DNA from: Rheinheimera soli
Lineage (GTDB): Bacteria > Pseudomonadota > Gammaproteobacteria > Enterobacterales > Alteromonadaceae
Length of the DNA: 40,355 nt
Assembly: GCF_021290985.1 (NCBI RefSeq)
Contig: NZ_JAJOYU010000039.1
Location: forward strand, 1 to 40,355
Reading direction: 5' to 3'
In this document: positions 11,812-20,444 of the stretch, in pieces
How the letters are laid out: every line of letters starts with the position of its first letter
How positions within the stretch are numbered: position 1 is the first letter of the stretch
Translations under genes and position numbers: made by a program
Notes under the pieces: model-generated
The model's database searches: none
Told to the model about the DNA's origin: nothing
The model's input: the letters and a program-made list of their open reading frames with translations, nothing else

Positions 11812-13191
11812 ATGGCGATGTGGGGTGGTCGGTTTACCGAAGCCAGTCTGGCCGAGTTCAGTGAATTTAATGACTCATTAAGTTTTGACTATCTGCTGGC
11901 GCAACAGGATATTCAGGCCTCCCGTGCCTGGACCATAGGCTTGCTTGAAGCTGGCATTATTACTGCAGCCGAAGCCGAGCAACTGGATCATGCGCTGGCT
12001 GATTTAGCTTTAGCTTTAGAATCTAATCCTAAGCTACCGTTGCAGACGCAGGAAGAAGATATTCATAGCTGGGTGGAAGCTCAGTTGCAGCAAAAAATTG
12101 GTGCAGTAGCGAAAAAGCTGCACACAGGCCGCAGCCGTAACGACCTAGTGGCCACCGATTTACGTTTGTGGACTAAGCTAAATGCCACTCAGGTGCGCAG
12201 CACTTTGATTACCGCTATTGGTGCATTGATTACTTTTGCTGATGCGCATTTTGGTGCTGTGATGCCGGGCTTTACTCACCTGCAGCGGGCTCAGCCTGTA
12301 CTGGTCAGTCACTGGGCTTTGGCTTACATCGAAATGTTTAAACGGGATTTAAGCCGTATTGACGATGCTTTAGAGCGTATGGATGTTTGTCCTTTAGGTT
12401 GTGGCGCTTTAGCTGGCACTGGTATTCAAATTGACCGCACCGCTTTAGCCCAGCGTTTAGGCTTTAAATCAGCCGCGCTTAATAGTTTAGATGCAGTGTC
12501 CGACCGGGATTATGTGGTGGAGTTATCCGCTACTGCTTCTTTGTGTATGACGCATTTATCGCGCTTATCTGAAGATGTGATTTTCTTCTGCTCAGGCGAA
12601 GCGGCGTTCTTTAAGCTCGGAGATGCGATCAGTAGCGGCTCGTCTTTGATGCCACAAAAGAAAAACCCTGATGTGTTTGAATTATTACGTGGCAAAACCG
12701 GCCGGGTGCTGGGTCATTTAGTGGCTATTTTGCATGTACTCAAAGGTTTGCCTTTGGCGTACAACAAAGATATGCAGGAAGACAAACAGGGCTTTTTCGA
12801 TTTAGTGGCAAGCTGGCAACAATGTTTGCTGGTGCTGGCGACAGTACTACCGCATTTATCGGTTAATGTAGAACGTTGCCGTTTAGCTGCTGAGCTTGGC
12901 TATAGCAACGCCACCGACCTGGCTGATTATCTGGTGGGTAAGGGTATCGCCTTCCGTGACGCTCATGAGTTATCCGGTGAGCTGGTGCTGGTGGCTTCAA
13001 AGCAGCAAAAACCGCTGGAAGCTTTAGCTTTAGCCGAAATGCAGCAGGTATCGCCTTTAATCAGCGATGATGTTTTTGCCGCCCTGACCATTGAAGCAGG
13101 TCTGGCAAAACGCGCCTCTTTAGCTGGTACCAGTCCTGATCGGGTTAAAGAAGCCTTAGATGCTACTAAACTCTGGTTCGAAGCCTTGTAA
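11812..13191 (+). CDS. argH: Argininosuccinate lyase
   Basis: ArgH splits argininosuccinate into arginine and fumarate. The 459 residues (E. coli 457) show the start MWGGRF, KLHTGRSRNDLVATDLRLW, and the fumarase/lyase signature GSSLMPQKKNPD near residue 275. The protein ends with LDATKLWFEAL and has no added acetyltransferase domain. This contrasts with the ArgH(A) fusions known in Vibrio, Moritella and Shewanella-type bacteria. It is the last gene of the arg operon and is followed by a large palindrome. Confidence 0.96.
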   Translation: MAMWGGRFTEASLAEFSEFNDSLSFDYLLAQQDIQASRAWTIGLLEAGIITAAEAEQLDHALADLALALESNPKLPLQTQEEDIHSWVEAQLQQKIGAVAKKLHTGRSRNDLVATDLRLWTKLNATQVRSTLITAIGALITFADAHFGAVMPGFTHLQRAQPVLVSHWALAYIEMFKRDLSRIDDALERMDVCPLGCGALAGTGIQIDRTALAQRLGFKSAALNSLDAVSDRDYVVELSATASLCMTHLSRLSEDVIFFCSGEAAFFKLGDAISSGSSLMPQKKNPDVFELLRGKTGRVLGHLVAILHVLKGLPLAYNKDMQEDKQGFFDLVASWQQCLLVLATVLPHLSVNVERCRLAAELGYSNATDLADYLVGKGIAFRDAHELSGELVLVASKQQKPLEALALAEMQQVSPLISDDVFAALTIEAGLAKRASLAGTSPDRVKEALDATKLWFEAL

Positions 13192-13203
13192 TTCAAGAGG
13201 CAG

Positions 13204-13258
13204 AAAATGGGGGCAGATCACCTTGTTAACAGTTAACAATATGATCTGCCCCCATTTT
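13204..13258 (+). terminator. Nested palindrome / terminator after argH (GGGGGCAGATCA repeat)
   Basis: AAAATGGGGGCAGATCA (13204-13220) pairs perfectly over 17 bp with 13242-13258. The loop is itself a palindrome, TTGTTAAC-A-GTTAACAA (13223-13239), flanked by a 2x2 mismatch (CC opposite TA). The arm ends in TTTTT on the plus strand and AAAA on the other side, so it would work as a terminator in both directions. The left arm matches the repeat at 1-16 (15 of 16), which suggests a dispersed REP or MITE-like element as well as a terminator. Confidence 0.85.
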
Positions 13259-13300
13259 TGTTTGGCTATACTTTAAAAAAACTGTGTGGATCAGACACTG

Positions 13301-13978
13301 ATGAAAAAGTGGCTTTTTTTATGTTTTGTGGCATCAGTGCATGCTACACCTGTGGTCAAAGCTGGCCATCCAACGAATTTCAGTTTTTCTTTACCTGGTG
13401 CCTCAGAGCCAAAAGGTTATGATGCTTCTTTGTTACGCTGCATAGAGCAACAAAGCCAGTTGCAGTTTGACTGGAAAAGTTACCCTAACATCCGCTTATT
13501 TCATCATGTCGCAACAGGAGAGCTGGATTTAGTCTACCCGGCGTTGTTTGATGCTGAGCGTGATAAAAGCTCTGTGCGGTCTATCGAGTTTGTCACAGTG
13601 AGTAATATATGGTTAACCTTGCCAGACTCAAAAGTTGATCTGACAAACAAGGCCATCTCTGTCTCCGTAAAACGTGGTTCACTACAAGCCAGTTATTTGG
13701 AAAAAGCGGGGTATTTGAATGTTGTTTATGTTGAAGAATTTGATAAGCAATTGCTGACTCTGGACGCCAGAAGAGTGGATGCTGCCTTGCTGCCGGATTT
13801 GTCATTAAAGGCATTGCTGTCTGAGCAAAGTCCGCTTTACCGCCAGCAGGTGTTTAATACCACATCAGGTGGTTTTTATCTGAGCAAGGCTTTTGGTAAA
13901 CAATATATTCATTCGATTAATCAGGCTATTCTGGCTTGTCAGCAACAAATTCCAAAGCCAGCGTTGCCCGATAAATAG
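13301..13978 (+). CDS. Periplasmic solute-binding-like protein (SBP family 3 type), orphan
   Basis: This 225-residue protein has a signal peptide (MKKWLFLCFVASVHA, cleavage probably before TPVV). Its layout fits an extracellular solute-binding protein of the amino-acid type: a GYDASLLRCI segment after the first strand, GELDLVYPALFDAERDKSS in the middle, and a ligand-lobe stretch VDAALLPDLSLKALL. I chose ATG 13301 over GTG 13286. No permease or ATPase gene is nearby, so it may be a lone sensor or scavenging protein rather than an ABC component. Ligand unknown; family assignment by overall pattern only. Confidence 0.65.
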   Translation: MKKWLFLCFVASVHATPVVKAGHPTNFSFSLPGASEPKGYDASLLRCIEQQSQLQFDWKSYPNIRLFHHVATGELDLVYPALFDAERDKSSVRSIEFVTVSNIWLTLPDSKVDLTNKAISVSVKRGSLQASYLEKAGYLNVVYVEEFDKQLLTLDARRVDAALLPDLSLKALLSEQSPLYRQQVFNTTSGGFYLSKAFGKQYIHSINQAILACQQQIPKPALPDK

Positions 13979-13997
13979 CCTGATTAAGGGTTAGATG

Positions 13998-14693
13998 TTA
14001 TTGAGCAAGGGCCTGCTTGGCCTGAAAATCCAGTTCAGCTTTGAGTTCAACCGGCAATTTGAGCTGACGTGCCAGCTCCTGTAAATAAGCGCCTTCCATA
14101 TAATTTTGCTCATTGATCACCAATAAACTAGCCAGATACATCTCCGCTGCCATTTCTTCTGTCGTAGCTGCCTGAGCAATATCAGCCGGATCCAGTGGCT
14201 TTGCCATTTCCTGATCAAACCAGCGCTGCAGGCTTAGATCTGAAGTCAGCTTCGCTATTTCGCTGTCAATCAATTCGCGTTCCTGTTGATCTATATGACC
14301 ATCAGCTTTGGCTGCACCGATCAGTGCCTTTAAAATAGCGTTACTGTGCTGCTCAGCTTCTGCTGCAGGTACACGATCCACTGTCTGAGGTTCATGTTGA
14401 TCCACAGTCCCTTTATTTTGTTGTTGCCAGTTGCCATAGGCTTTATAAGCCAGCACACCCAAAGCAGCCAAACCACCATAAGTAATGACTTTCCCACCCA
14501 GACTGCGGCCTTGTTTTGAACCGAGCAGCAAAGCCAAAGCGCCACCTGATAAAGCACCACCGCCAAAACCTGACATGAGTTTGCTGGCGGAGGACGTTGC
14601 CGAAGATAGATGAGGGCTTTGTGCGGCTGATTTTTGTTGCATCAGATCTGAGCCTGCTTTCAGCAGTTGCTCTAATAAGCCTTTAGTATTCAT
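13998..14693 (-). CDS. DUF533 (YebE-like) membrane protein with TerB-like domain
   Basis: This 231-residue protein has a Gln/Ser-rich N-terminus, a glycine-rich hydrophobic stretch (residues about 42-87, from GFGGGALSGGALALLLG to YGGLAALGVLAYKAY), then an alpha-helical C-terminal TerB-like domain with ALIGAAKADGHIDQQERE. That pattern matches the E. coli YebE/DUF533 family, whose function is not established. It is convergent with the solute-binding gene (19 bases between stops, no terminator seen). Its upstream side faces the end of mrcA. Confidence 0.75.
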   Translation of the reverse strand: MNTKGLLEQLLKAGSDLMQQKSAAQSPHLSSATSSASKLMSGFGGGALSGGALALLLGSKQGRSLGGKVITYGGLAALGVLAYKAYGNWQQQNKGTVDQHEPQTVDRVPAAEAEQHSNAILKALIGAAKADGHIDQQERELIDSEIAKLTSDLSLQRWFDQEMAKPLDPADIAQAATTEEMAAEMYLASLLVINEQNYMEGAYLQELARQLKLPVELKAELDFQAKQALAQ

Positions 14694-14795
14694 TTATAGA
14701 AGTCCTTGAATTATGGTTAGTTCTTATCAGACTTGTTTCAGCACAGAAAATTCAGTTGTAGTTGTAAGCAGATATAAATAGTTGCGGAGCTGACA

Positions 14796-14823
14796 TAAAA
14801 AAGGCCGCTTAAAAGCGACCTTT
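14796..14823 (-). terminator. mrcA terminator
   Basis: On the minus strand GGTCGCTT pairs with AAGCGGCC (one G-T wobble) around a short T loop and is followed by TTTTTT. It lies about 20 bases beyond the mrcA stop, a good intrinsic terminator position. Confidence 0.8.
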
Positions 14824-14845
14824 CACTGCATGCAAGAGACTGTGA

Positions 14846-17467
14846 TCAGAACAACTCTATTTCGTCCTGCTGTTGCTGATTATTTTGTGTTGGTAATTGT
14901 TGCACTGATGAGTTCACATAAGTTTTGGGTTCAGTACCCTGAATAAAAAACTCGAAGCCACTGCTGTTATCTGTAGCCTGAGTTAATAATCCCGTTTTCA
15001 GATCAATCCGCACTGAGGTGATGCCTACAGGAGGCTGCATATAGACTTGTGGTTTATCTTTTAACGCAAAACCAACAAACTCCTGCCAGGCCGGTAAAGC
15101 TGTTCTAGCTCCGGACTCACCGCCAGCTATCTGGTCTTTGCCTAAGTTATTATTCCAGGCTGTTTTACCTAAGCGGCTTTCAGCATCATCAAAACCTACC
15201 CATGAAGTGACCACAAGTTCTGGCGAAAAACCAGAGAACCAGGCGTCTTTTACATCATTGGTCGTACCTGTTTTACCGGCTAAATCCTGACGTTTTAACT
15301 CTCGTAACTTGTGAGCTGTACCCAGCCAGCCAGTGCCTGCTTTCCAGTCACCGCCACCCCAAATCGAACTTTTCAGTGCGTCAGCAATTAAAAATGCATT
15401 TTGTGCTGATAACACCCGTGGTGCATAAGCCGGAGCTGTTGTAGTCGCTGGTTCTGTTGTCGCTGTTTGTTCGGCAAAAGTAGCTTCCAACTGAGCCTCA
15501 GGATCTGCTGTTTCTGCCAGAGCTGCGGCTTCTTTTGCTGCTTGTTCCGCAGCGGCCTTGGCTGCTAAGTCTTGCTGTTCACAGTCAGCACACACAGGCA
15601 CGGGAATGTGCTCAAAAATCAGGTTATTTTGATCATCCAGAATTTTAGTAATGACATAAGGCTTCACTAAATACCCACCGTTGGCGAATACCGCATAACC
15701 TGTGGCCAGTTCAAGCGGAGTTAACGAAGCTGAACCTAAGGCCAGAGTTTCACTGTATGGCAGGTCTTTTTCTCTGAACCCAAATTTAGTCAGATGCTGG
15801 CGGGTATTTTCTACACCCACAGCTCTTAATAAGCGCACTGCCACCACGTTCTTGGATTTGGCTAAGGCTTCACGAATACGGATAGCTCCGTCATACACTT
15901 CTGGTGAGTTTTTCGGACGCCATGCTTGATTTGAACCTTCATCCCACTGGTGAATAGGTGCATCGTTCATTAAGGTTGCCAGCGTTAGATTAGCTTCCAG
16001 CGCAGCAGAATAAATAAAAGGTTTGATGTTAGAACCGACCTGGCGATTCGCCTGAGTGGCGCGGTTAAACTGTGTCATGGCAAAACTGTAACCGCCGACT
16101 AAGGCCTGCACAGCACCATCTTTCGGATTAATGGCCACTATAGCGCCGCTGACACCTGGAATTTGGCCTAAACGCCATTCGCCGGCATCAGGGCGCACTA
16201 ATACATGCATACCAGGCGCTAACACGTCGGCCGCTGCTTTAGGTGGATGGCTTTGTCTGTCATGACTGATAAAAGCCCTGGCCCAGTTTAACCCCTGCCA
16301 TGGCAGGGTGATTTTACGGCCACCGGATAAAATGGCTTCTGCCTGCTGGCCTGACACTTCAGTAATAACGGCCGGAATTAAATCTTCCAGACCATTTTGT
16401 GTATCCAGATAAGAGAGAATAGCTTCATCCGTCATGCGGTCTGTTTCAGCAAATTTAACTGAACCATCTTCCTGAGGTTGGGCTGTGGCTTGCCACAAGG
16501 TAGCGACAGGACCGCGGTAGCCATGGCGTTCATCATAGCCCACGACATTTTTTTGCACCGCAGCGACAGCTTTACCCTGTAATTTAGAATCTACAGTAGT
16601 AAACACCTGAAAACCTTTGGAATAGGCTTCTTCTTCGCCATATTTATCCACCACTTCCTGACGCACCATTTCGGCTATATAAGGAGCTGAAGCGGTAATT
16701 TGCGCGCCGTGCAGTTTGGATAAAATAGGTTCCTGCAGTGCTTCATCATACTGAGCCTGAGTGATGTAGCCTTCATTCAGCATACGCCCCAATACAATAT
16801 TGCGACGAGCCCGGGCACGGCTTGGCGAACGTACCGGGTTTAATACCGAAGGGCCTTGCGGTAAACCCGCAATAATAGCCATTTCAGATAAAGTTAAATC
16901 CTGAATGTTTTTGCCAAAGTACACTTGCGCTGCAGCACCCACACCAAAAGAGCGATGCCCTAATTCAATTTTGTTTAAATACAGCTCCAGAATTTCATCT
17001 TTGGTGAGTTCCTGTTCGATACGTAAAGCTAAAAATATTTCTTTAATTTTACGGATCAGCTTTTTCTCCCGGGTCAGGAAAAACACACGAGCTAATTGCT
17101 GAGTAATAGTACTGGCACCTTGCCTGGCTTCACCACTCATAGCAACGACGGTAAAGGCGCGGAACATACCAATCACATCAATACCAGGGTGTTCATAGAA
17201 GCGGTTGTCTTCTGTAGCAAGCACGGCTTTGAGCAGTAAATCAGGCATTTCTTCCAGTTTTAACGGAATACGACGTTTTTCACCGAACTGTGAAATAAGT
17301 TCGCCGTCCTGACTAAAGACACGCATTGGCGTTTGCAGCTTCACATCTTTTAATGTGGCCACACTTGGCAGGTCATCTTTGACATACCAGTAACTCGCCG
17401 CAACCAGAGCTACAACGGAAAAAGCACCTGCAATCACCAGAATGATTAGTTTTTTAAACCACGACAC
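14846..17467 (-). CDS. mrcA: Penicillin-binding protein 1A (glycosyltransferase/transpeptidase)
   Basis: This is a bifunctional class A peptidoglycan synthase, 873 residues, anchored by an N-terminal membrane helix (about 7-27). The GT51 glycosyltransferase has catalytic Glu86 in ATEDNRFYEHPG and GASTITQQLARV (about 117-128). The transpeptidase has S479-N-I-K (SxxK), a KSKN (SxN) motif and K732-T-G-T. Between SxN and KTGT is an Ala/Glu/Thr-rich insert (about 630-685) preceded by CADCE. The start is GTG 17467, with TGAGG 8 bases upstream. It is divergent from pilM, as in E. coli (mrcA/hofM) and many relatives. Confidence 0.97.
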   Translation of the reverse strand: MSWFKKLIILVIAGAFSVVALVAASYWYVKDDLPSVATLKDVKLQTPMRVFSQDGELISQFGEKRRIPLKLEEMPDLLLKAVLATEDNRFYEHPGIDVIGMFRAFTVVAMSGEARQGASTITQQLARVFFLTREKKLIRKIKEIFLALRIEQELTKDEILELYLNKIELGHRSFGVGAAAQVYFGKNIQDLTLSEMAIIAGLPQGPSVLNPVRSPSRARARRNIVLGRMLNEGYITQAQYDEALQEPILSKLHGAQITASAPYIAEMVRQEVVDKYGEEEAYSKGFQVFTTVDSKLQGKAVAAVQKNVVGYDERHGYRGPVATLWQATAQPQEDGSVKFAETDRMTDEAILSYLDTQNGLEDLIPAVITEVSGQQAEAILSGGRKITLPWQGLNWARAFISHDRQSHPPKAAADVLAPGMHVLVRPDAGEWRLGQIPGVSGAIVAINPKDGAVQALVGGYSFAMTQFNRATQANRQVGSNIKPFIYSAALEANLTLATLMNDAPIHQWDEGSNQAWRPKNSPEVYDGAIRIREALAKSKNVVAVRLLRAVGVENTRQHLTKFGFREKDLPYSETLALGSASLTPLELATGYAVFANGGYLVKPYVITKILDDQNNLIFEHIPVPVCADCEQQDLAAKAAAEQAAKEAAALAETADPEAQLEATFAEQTATTEPATTTAPAYAPRVLSAQNAFLIADALKSSIWGGGDWKAGTGWLGTAHKLRELKRQDLAGKTGTTNDVKDAWFSGFSPELVVTSWVGFDDAESRLGKTAWNNNLGKDQIAGGESGARTALPAWQEFVGFALKDKPQVYMQPPVGITSVRIDLKTGLLTQATDNSSGFEFFIQGTEPKTYVNSSVQQLPTQNNQQQQDEIELF

Positions 17468-17533
17468 TGATTAACCTCAATGTATATTTTTGGATCTAGC
17501 GGGACTGCTAGTCTGTTTTTTTTTAAAAGCTGT

Positions 17534-17561
17534 TTGCTGACCCTACGCAATCTTGTATGAA
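17534..17561 (+). promoter_or_regulatory. Possible pilMNOPQ promoter
   Basis: TTGCTG (17534-17539) and TATGAA (17556-17561), 16 bases apart, lie about 58 bases upstream of the chosen pilM start in the mrcA-pilM divergent gap. Both are imperfect sigma-70 hexamers, so this is a weak call. Confidence 0.3.
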
Positions 17562-17618
17562 ACGACTAAGCTCATGACAGAAGTTCAATATAAATCATTG
17601 ACCTGTGCACGGGACGCT

Positions 17619-18698
17619 ATGCTAAAGCAGCTGTTTCAAACAAAAAAAACCTTAATGTTAGGGGTCGATATTGGCTCACATGCTGTTAAAGCTGTGTTAT
17701 TAAGCCAACACAACCAGCATTATAAAGTAGAAGCCTTTGCAATAGAACCTATGCTGAAAGGCACGATGGTGGATCGTGAAATTCAGGATATCGAAGCTGT
17801 CGCCCACGCTTTATTGAATATCAGAAAAAAGATAGATAAATCAATTAAGTATGCAGCAGCTGCTGTGTCTGGTTCTTTGGTGATCAGTAAAGTAATTTTT
17901 ATGGATGCCAGTTTAACAGATGCTGAATTAGCCCGTCAGATTGAATTGGAAGCCGATAGTTTAATTCCATACCCGCTGAATGAAGTCAGTTTAGACTTTG
18001 AACGGCTGGAAGCCAATGAAACCGATCCAAGCAAAGTGAATGTGCTTTTGAGTGCCGCCCGCACCGAAAGTGTTCAGGCCCGTGTTACTGCGCTGGAGTC
18101 GGCTGGATTTACCGCCAAAGTAATAGATGTCGAAAGTTCAGCCTTAAGCCGCGCCGCTGAGCTGTGCCTGGATCAATTGCCCGAAGATGCGGCAGAAAAA
18201 GTAGTGGCTGTATTGGATATAGGCGCCACTATGACGTTGCTGAGCATAGTGGAGGGCGATAAAAACCTCTACACCAGAGATATTGCCTTTGGTGGCGAGC
18301 ATTACAGCCGCAGTATTATGAATTACTACAATAAAACCTACGAAGAAGCAGAACAGGCGAAAATTCTGGCCGACTTGCCTCCCAGTTACAGTTTTGAAGT
18401 CCTGGCCCCTTTTCAGACCATGTTATTACAACAAATCCGCCGAGCTATTCAGATGTATCTGACCACCAGTGGTAAAGAGCAGGTGGATTATTTGCTGATC
18501 AGTGGCGGTACCAGTTTGCTGGAAGGCATAGACACTCTGATCAGTGACGAACTGGCCATTCAGGCAGTGATCGCCAATCCGTTTCGTCATATGGAGTCAG
18601 CCTCGGCTGTTAATCGTCAGGAGCTGACGGAAAAAGCCCCTTGCCTGATGATTGCTACAGGCCTAGCACTACGGAGTTTTAACTCATGGCATCAATAA
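17619..18698 (+). CDS. pilM: Type IV pilus assembly ATPase-like protein PilM
   Basis: PilM is the cytoplasmic actin-like (FtsA-fold) protein of the pilus alignment subcomplex and binds the N-terminus of PilN. From ATG 17619 it has 359 residues and starts MLKQLFQTKKTLMLGVDIGS, matching the usual PilM opening; starts at 17553 and 17574 would add residues outside the family pattern. Nucleotide-binding features are LGVDIGSHAVKAVLL, VVAVLDIGATMTLLSI and LISGGTSLLEGI. It overlaps pilN by 13 bases. The five-gene pilMNOPQ order is intact. Confidence 0.92.
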   Translation: MLKQLFQTKKTLMLGVDIGSHAVKAVLLSQHNQHYKVEAFAIEPMLKGTMVDREIQDIEAVAHALLNIRKKIDKSIKYAAAAVSGSLVISKVIFMDASLTDAELARQIELEADSLIPYPLNEVSLDFERLEANETDPSKVNVLLSAARTESVQARVTALESAGFTAKVIDVESSALSRAAELCLDQLPEDAAEKVVAVLDIGATMTLLSIVEGDKNLYTRDIAFGGEHYSRSIMNYYNKTYEEAEQAKILADLPPSYSFEVLAPFQTMLLQQIRRAIQMYLTTSGKEQVDYLLISGGTSLLEGIDTLISDELAIQAVIANPFRHMESASAVNRQELTEKAPCLMIATGLALRSFNSWHQ

Positions 18699-19294
18699 AC
18701 CTGCTGCCATGGCGTGAAGCCGCGCGTAAACAACAACAATTGAATTATCTGACGGTATTGGCTCAGGTCGCTGTATTGGCCTTTGTGTTGATGTTTTTTG
18801 TTTATTGGCTTTATCAGGCCCGCGTGGAAGGGCAACTCAGCCGCAATACCTTACTGGAAACAGAGATTCAGGTGTTGGATCAGCGTATTGCCCAAATCAG
18901 TGAGCTGGAAAAACAAAAAGCCGGTTTGCAGCAACGTATGTCTCTGATAGAGCAGTTGCAGCGCAGCAGAAATCTGGGCACTCAAATTATGGATGAAGTG
19001 GCCAAGACTGTACCTGCTGGGGTGTATCTGGTGTCATTAGATAAGAAGTTTAACAGGTTACTGGTGACAGGGAAAAGTGAGTCTAATAACAGATTATCCA
19101 GCTTACTGCGGGTGATAGAGCAGTCGCCTCTGCTGACTCAGCCTGTACTGGAGTTTATTCAGGCCAGTAAAGAGGACAGTGGTTTACTCAGTGATTTTAA
19201 AATGCACTTACGTTTGGTGGGGGCTGAACCGCCACCACTGCCAGCAGATCCTGCTGCTAAGCCTGGTGTTGCTAAAGCCGGAGCAAGTCAATGA
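18686..19294 (+). CDS. pilN: Type IV pilus inner-membrane protein PilN
   Basis: PilN is a bitopic protein linking PilM to PilO. The 202 residues begin with the conserved PilM-binding INLLPWRE (residues 4-11), followed by a membrane helix (about 23-45), a coiled coil (about 50-95, rich in E/Q/L) and a ferredoxin-like periplasmic domain, with an Ala/Pro-rich tail. It overlaps pilM by 13 bases and pilO by 4. Confidence 0.93.
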   Translation: MASINLLPWREAARKQQQLNYLTVLAQVAVLAFVLMFFVYWLYQARVEGQLSRNTLLETEIQVLDQRIAQISELEKQKAGLQQRMSLIEQLQRSRNLGTQIMDEVAKTVPAGVYLVSLDKKFNRLLVTGKSESNNRLSSLLRVIEQSPLLTQPVLEFIQASKEDSGLLSDFKMHLRLVGAEPPPLPADPAAKPGVAKAGASQ

Positions 19295-19890
19295 GCCTGA
19301 ACATTAACTTATCCGACATAGATTTATCGGAGATTGATTTTAATAACATGGGCGCCTGGCCCAAGGCTGGAAAAATTGCGCTGGCTTTGGTCGTGGCTTT
19401 TGTCGTGATGTTGCTGAGTTATTTTTTCCTGATTGAAGCTCAGGTGACGAACCTCGAAGCAGCACAACAAAAAGAGCTGGAACTGCGGGTGGATTACCAA
19501 AATAAATATGTAAAGGCGATCAATCTTGAGTTGTACCAAGAGCAAATGCTGGAAATGGAAAAAACCTTTTCCACCTTATTAAAACAACTACCTGCAACCC
19601 ACGAAACTCCGGGCATGCTGGATGATATTACTTTTGCCGGTACTTCAGTGGGGCTGACCTTTGTCCGGATTAACTGGATGCCGGAAATTGAAAAAGAGTT
19701 TTATACCGAATTGCCTATCCAGATTGAGGTGGTGGGGGATTATCACCAGATTGGTAATTTTGTCAGTGAAATTGCCAAGTTACCCCGTATTGTCAGTCTG
19801 CATGATTTTTTGATCCAAAGCAGGGAAGACGGTAAACAGAGTTTTAGTGTTATCGCCAAAACCTACAGATACAAGGAGCTGAAAAAATGA
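19291..19890 (+). CDS. pilO: Type IV pilus inner-membrane protein PilO
   Basis: PilO pairs with PilN and contacts PilP in the periplasm. It has 199 residues: a short cytoplasmic N-terminus (NLSDIDLSEIDFNNMGAWP), a membrane helix at about 28-49, a coiled-coil region, and a C-terminal fold with a QIEVVGDYHQIGNFVSEIAK stretch typical of the family. It overlaps both neighbours by an ATGA. Confidence 0.93.
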   Translation: MSLNINLSDIDLSEIDFNNMGAWPKAGKIALALVVAFVVMLLSYFFLIEAQVTNLEAAQQKELELRVDYQNKYVKAINLELYQEQMLEMEKTFSTLLKQLPATHETPGMLDDITFAGTSVGLTFVRINWMPEIEKEFYTELPIQIEVVGDYHQIGNFVSEIAKLPRIVSLHDFLIQSREDGKQSFSVIAKTYRYKELKK

Positions 19891-20432
19891 AACTGACTTC
19901 ATTGCTTCTGCTTTTTACGACCCTGTTTTTAGCAGGATGTTTTGACGATACCGCAGACATTGAGCAGTTTATGGCGGATGTGAAAGCGAACTCCAACGCT
20001 CAAATTCCGCCTTTACCGCCGGTCAAAGCCTTTGAACACTTGCCTTACACCAGCTCCGACTTACGCAGTCCTTTTAGTTTGCCATCACCGGAGGCTTACA
20101 ACCAACTGCCTGTGCATCAGCCTGGTTGTATTCAATTGGATAATCAGCGCGAAAAACAAGCATTGGAACAATTTGCGGTAGATAACTTAAAAATGCGTGG
20201 CACCCTGGGCCATGCTGATCAGTTATGGGCTTTGATTGAAGCCTCAGATCAAAGTTTGCACAGGATCAGTATCAACGACAGATTAGGTTTATTTCATGGC
20301 AAGGTGATCGCTGTAAAGCCAGACTATATTGAGATCACAGAATTTATTCCTGATGGCAGTGGTTGCACTGTGCAGAGGAACAGCAAATTGCAATTGTTGG
20401 ATGCGTCCGCTGATGCAGCCGAAACTAACTGA
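19887..20432 (+). CDS. pilP: Type IV pilus lipoprotein PilP
   Basis: PilP is an inner-membrane lipoprotein that docks on the N0 domain of the PilQ secretin. The 181 residues start with a lipoprotein signal and lipobox LAGC (Cys18). A Pro-rich linker (IPPLPPVKAFEHLPYTSSDLRSPF) and the C-terminal beta domain (LKMRGTLG, INDRLGLFHGKVIAV) follow. It starts inside the pilO stop (ATGA). Confidence 0.92.
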   Translation: MKLTSLLLLFTTLFLAGCFDDTADIEQFMADVKANSNAQIPPLPPVKAFEHLPYTSSDLRSPFSLPSPEAYNQLPVHQPGCIQLDNQREKQALEQFAVDNLKMRGTLGHADQLWALIEASDQSLHRISINDRLGLFHGKVIAVKPDYIEITEFIPDGSGCTVQRNSKLQLLDASADAAETN

Positions 20433-20444
20433 GCACCCTGAATC

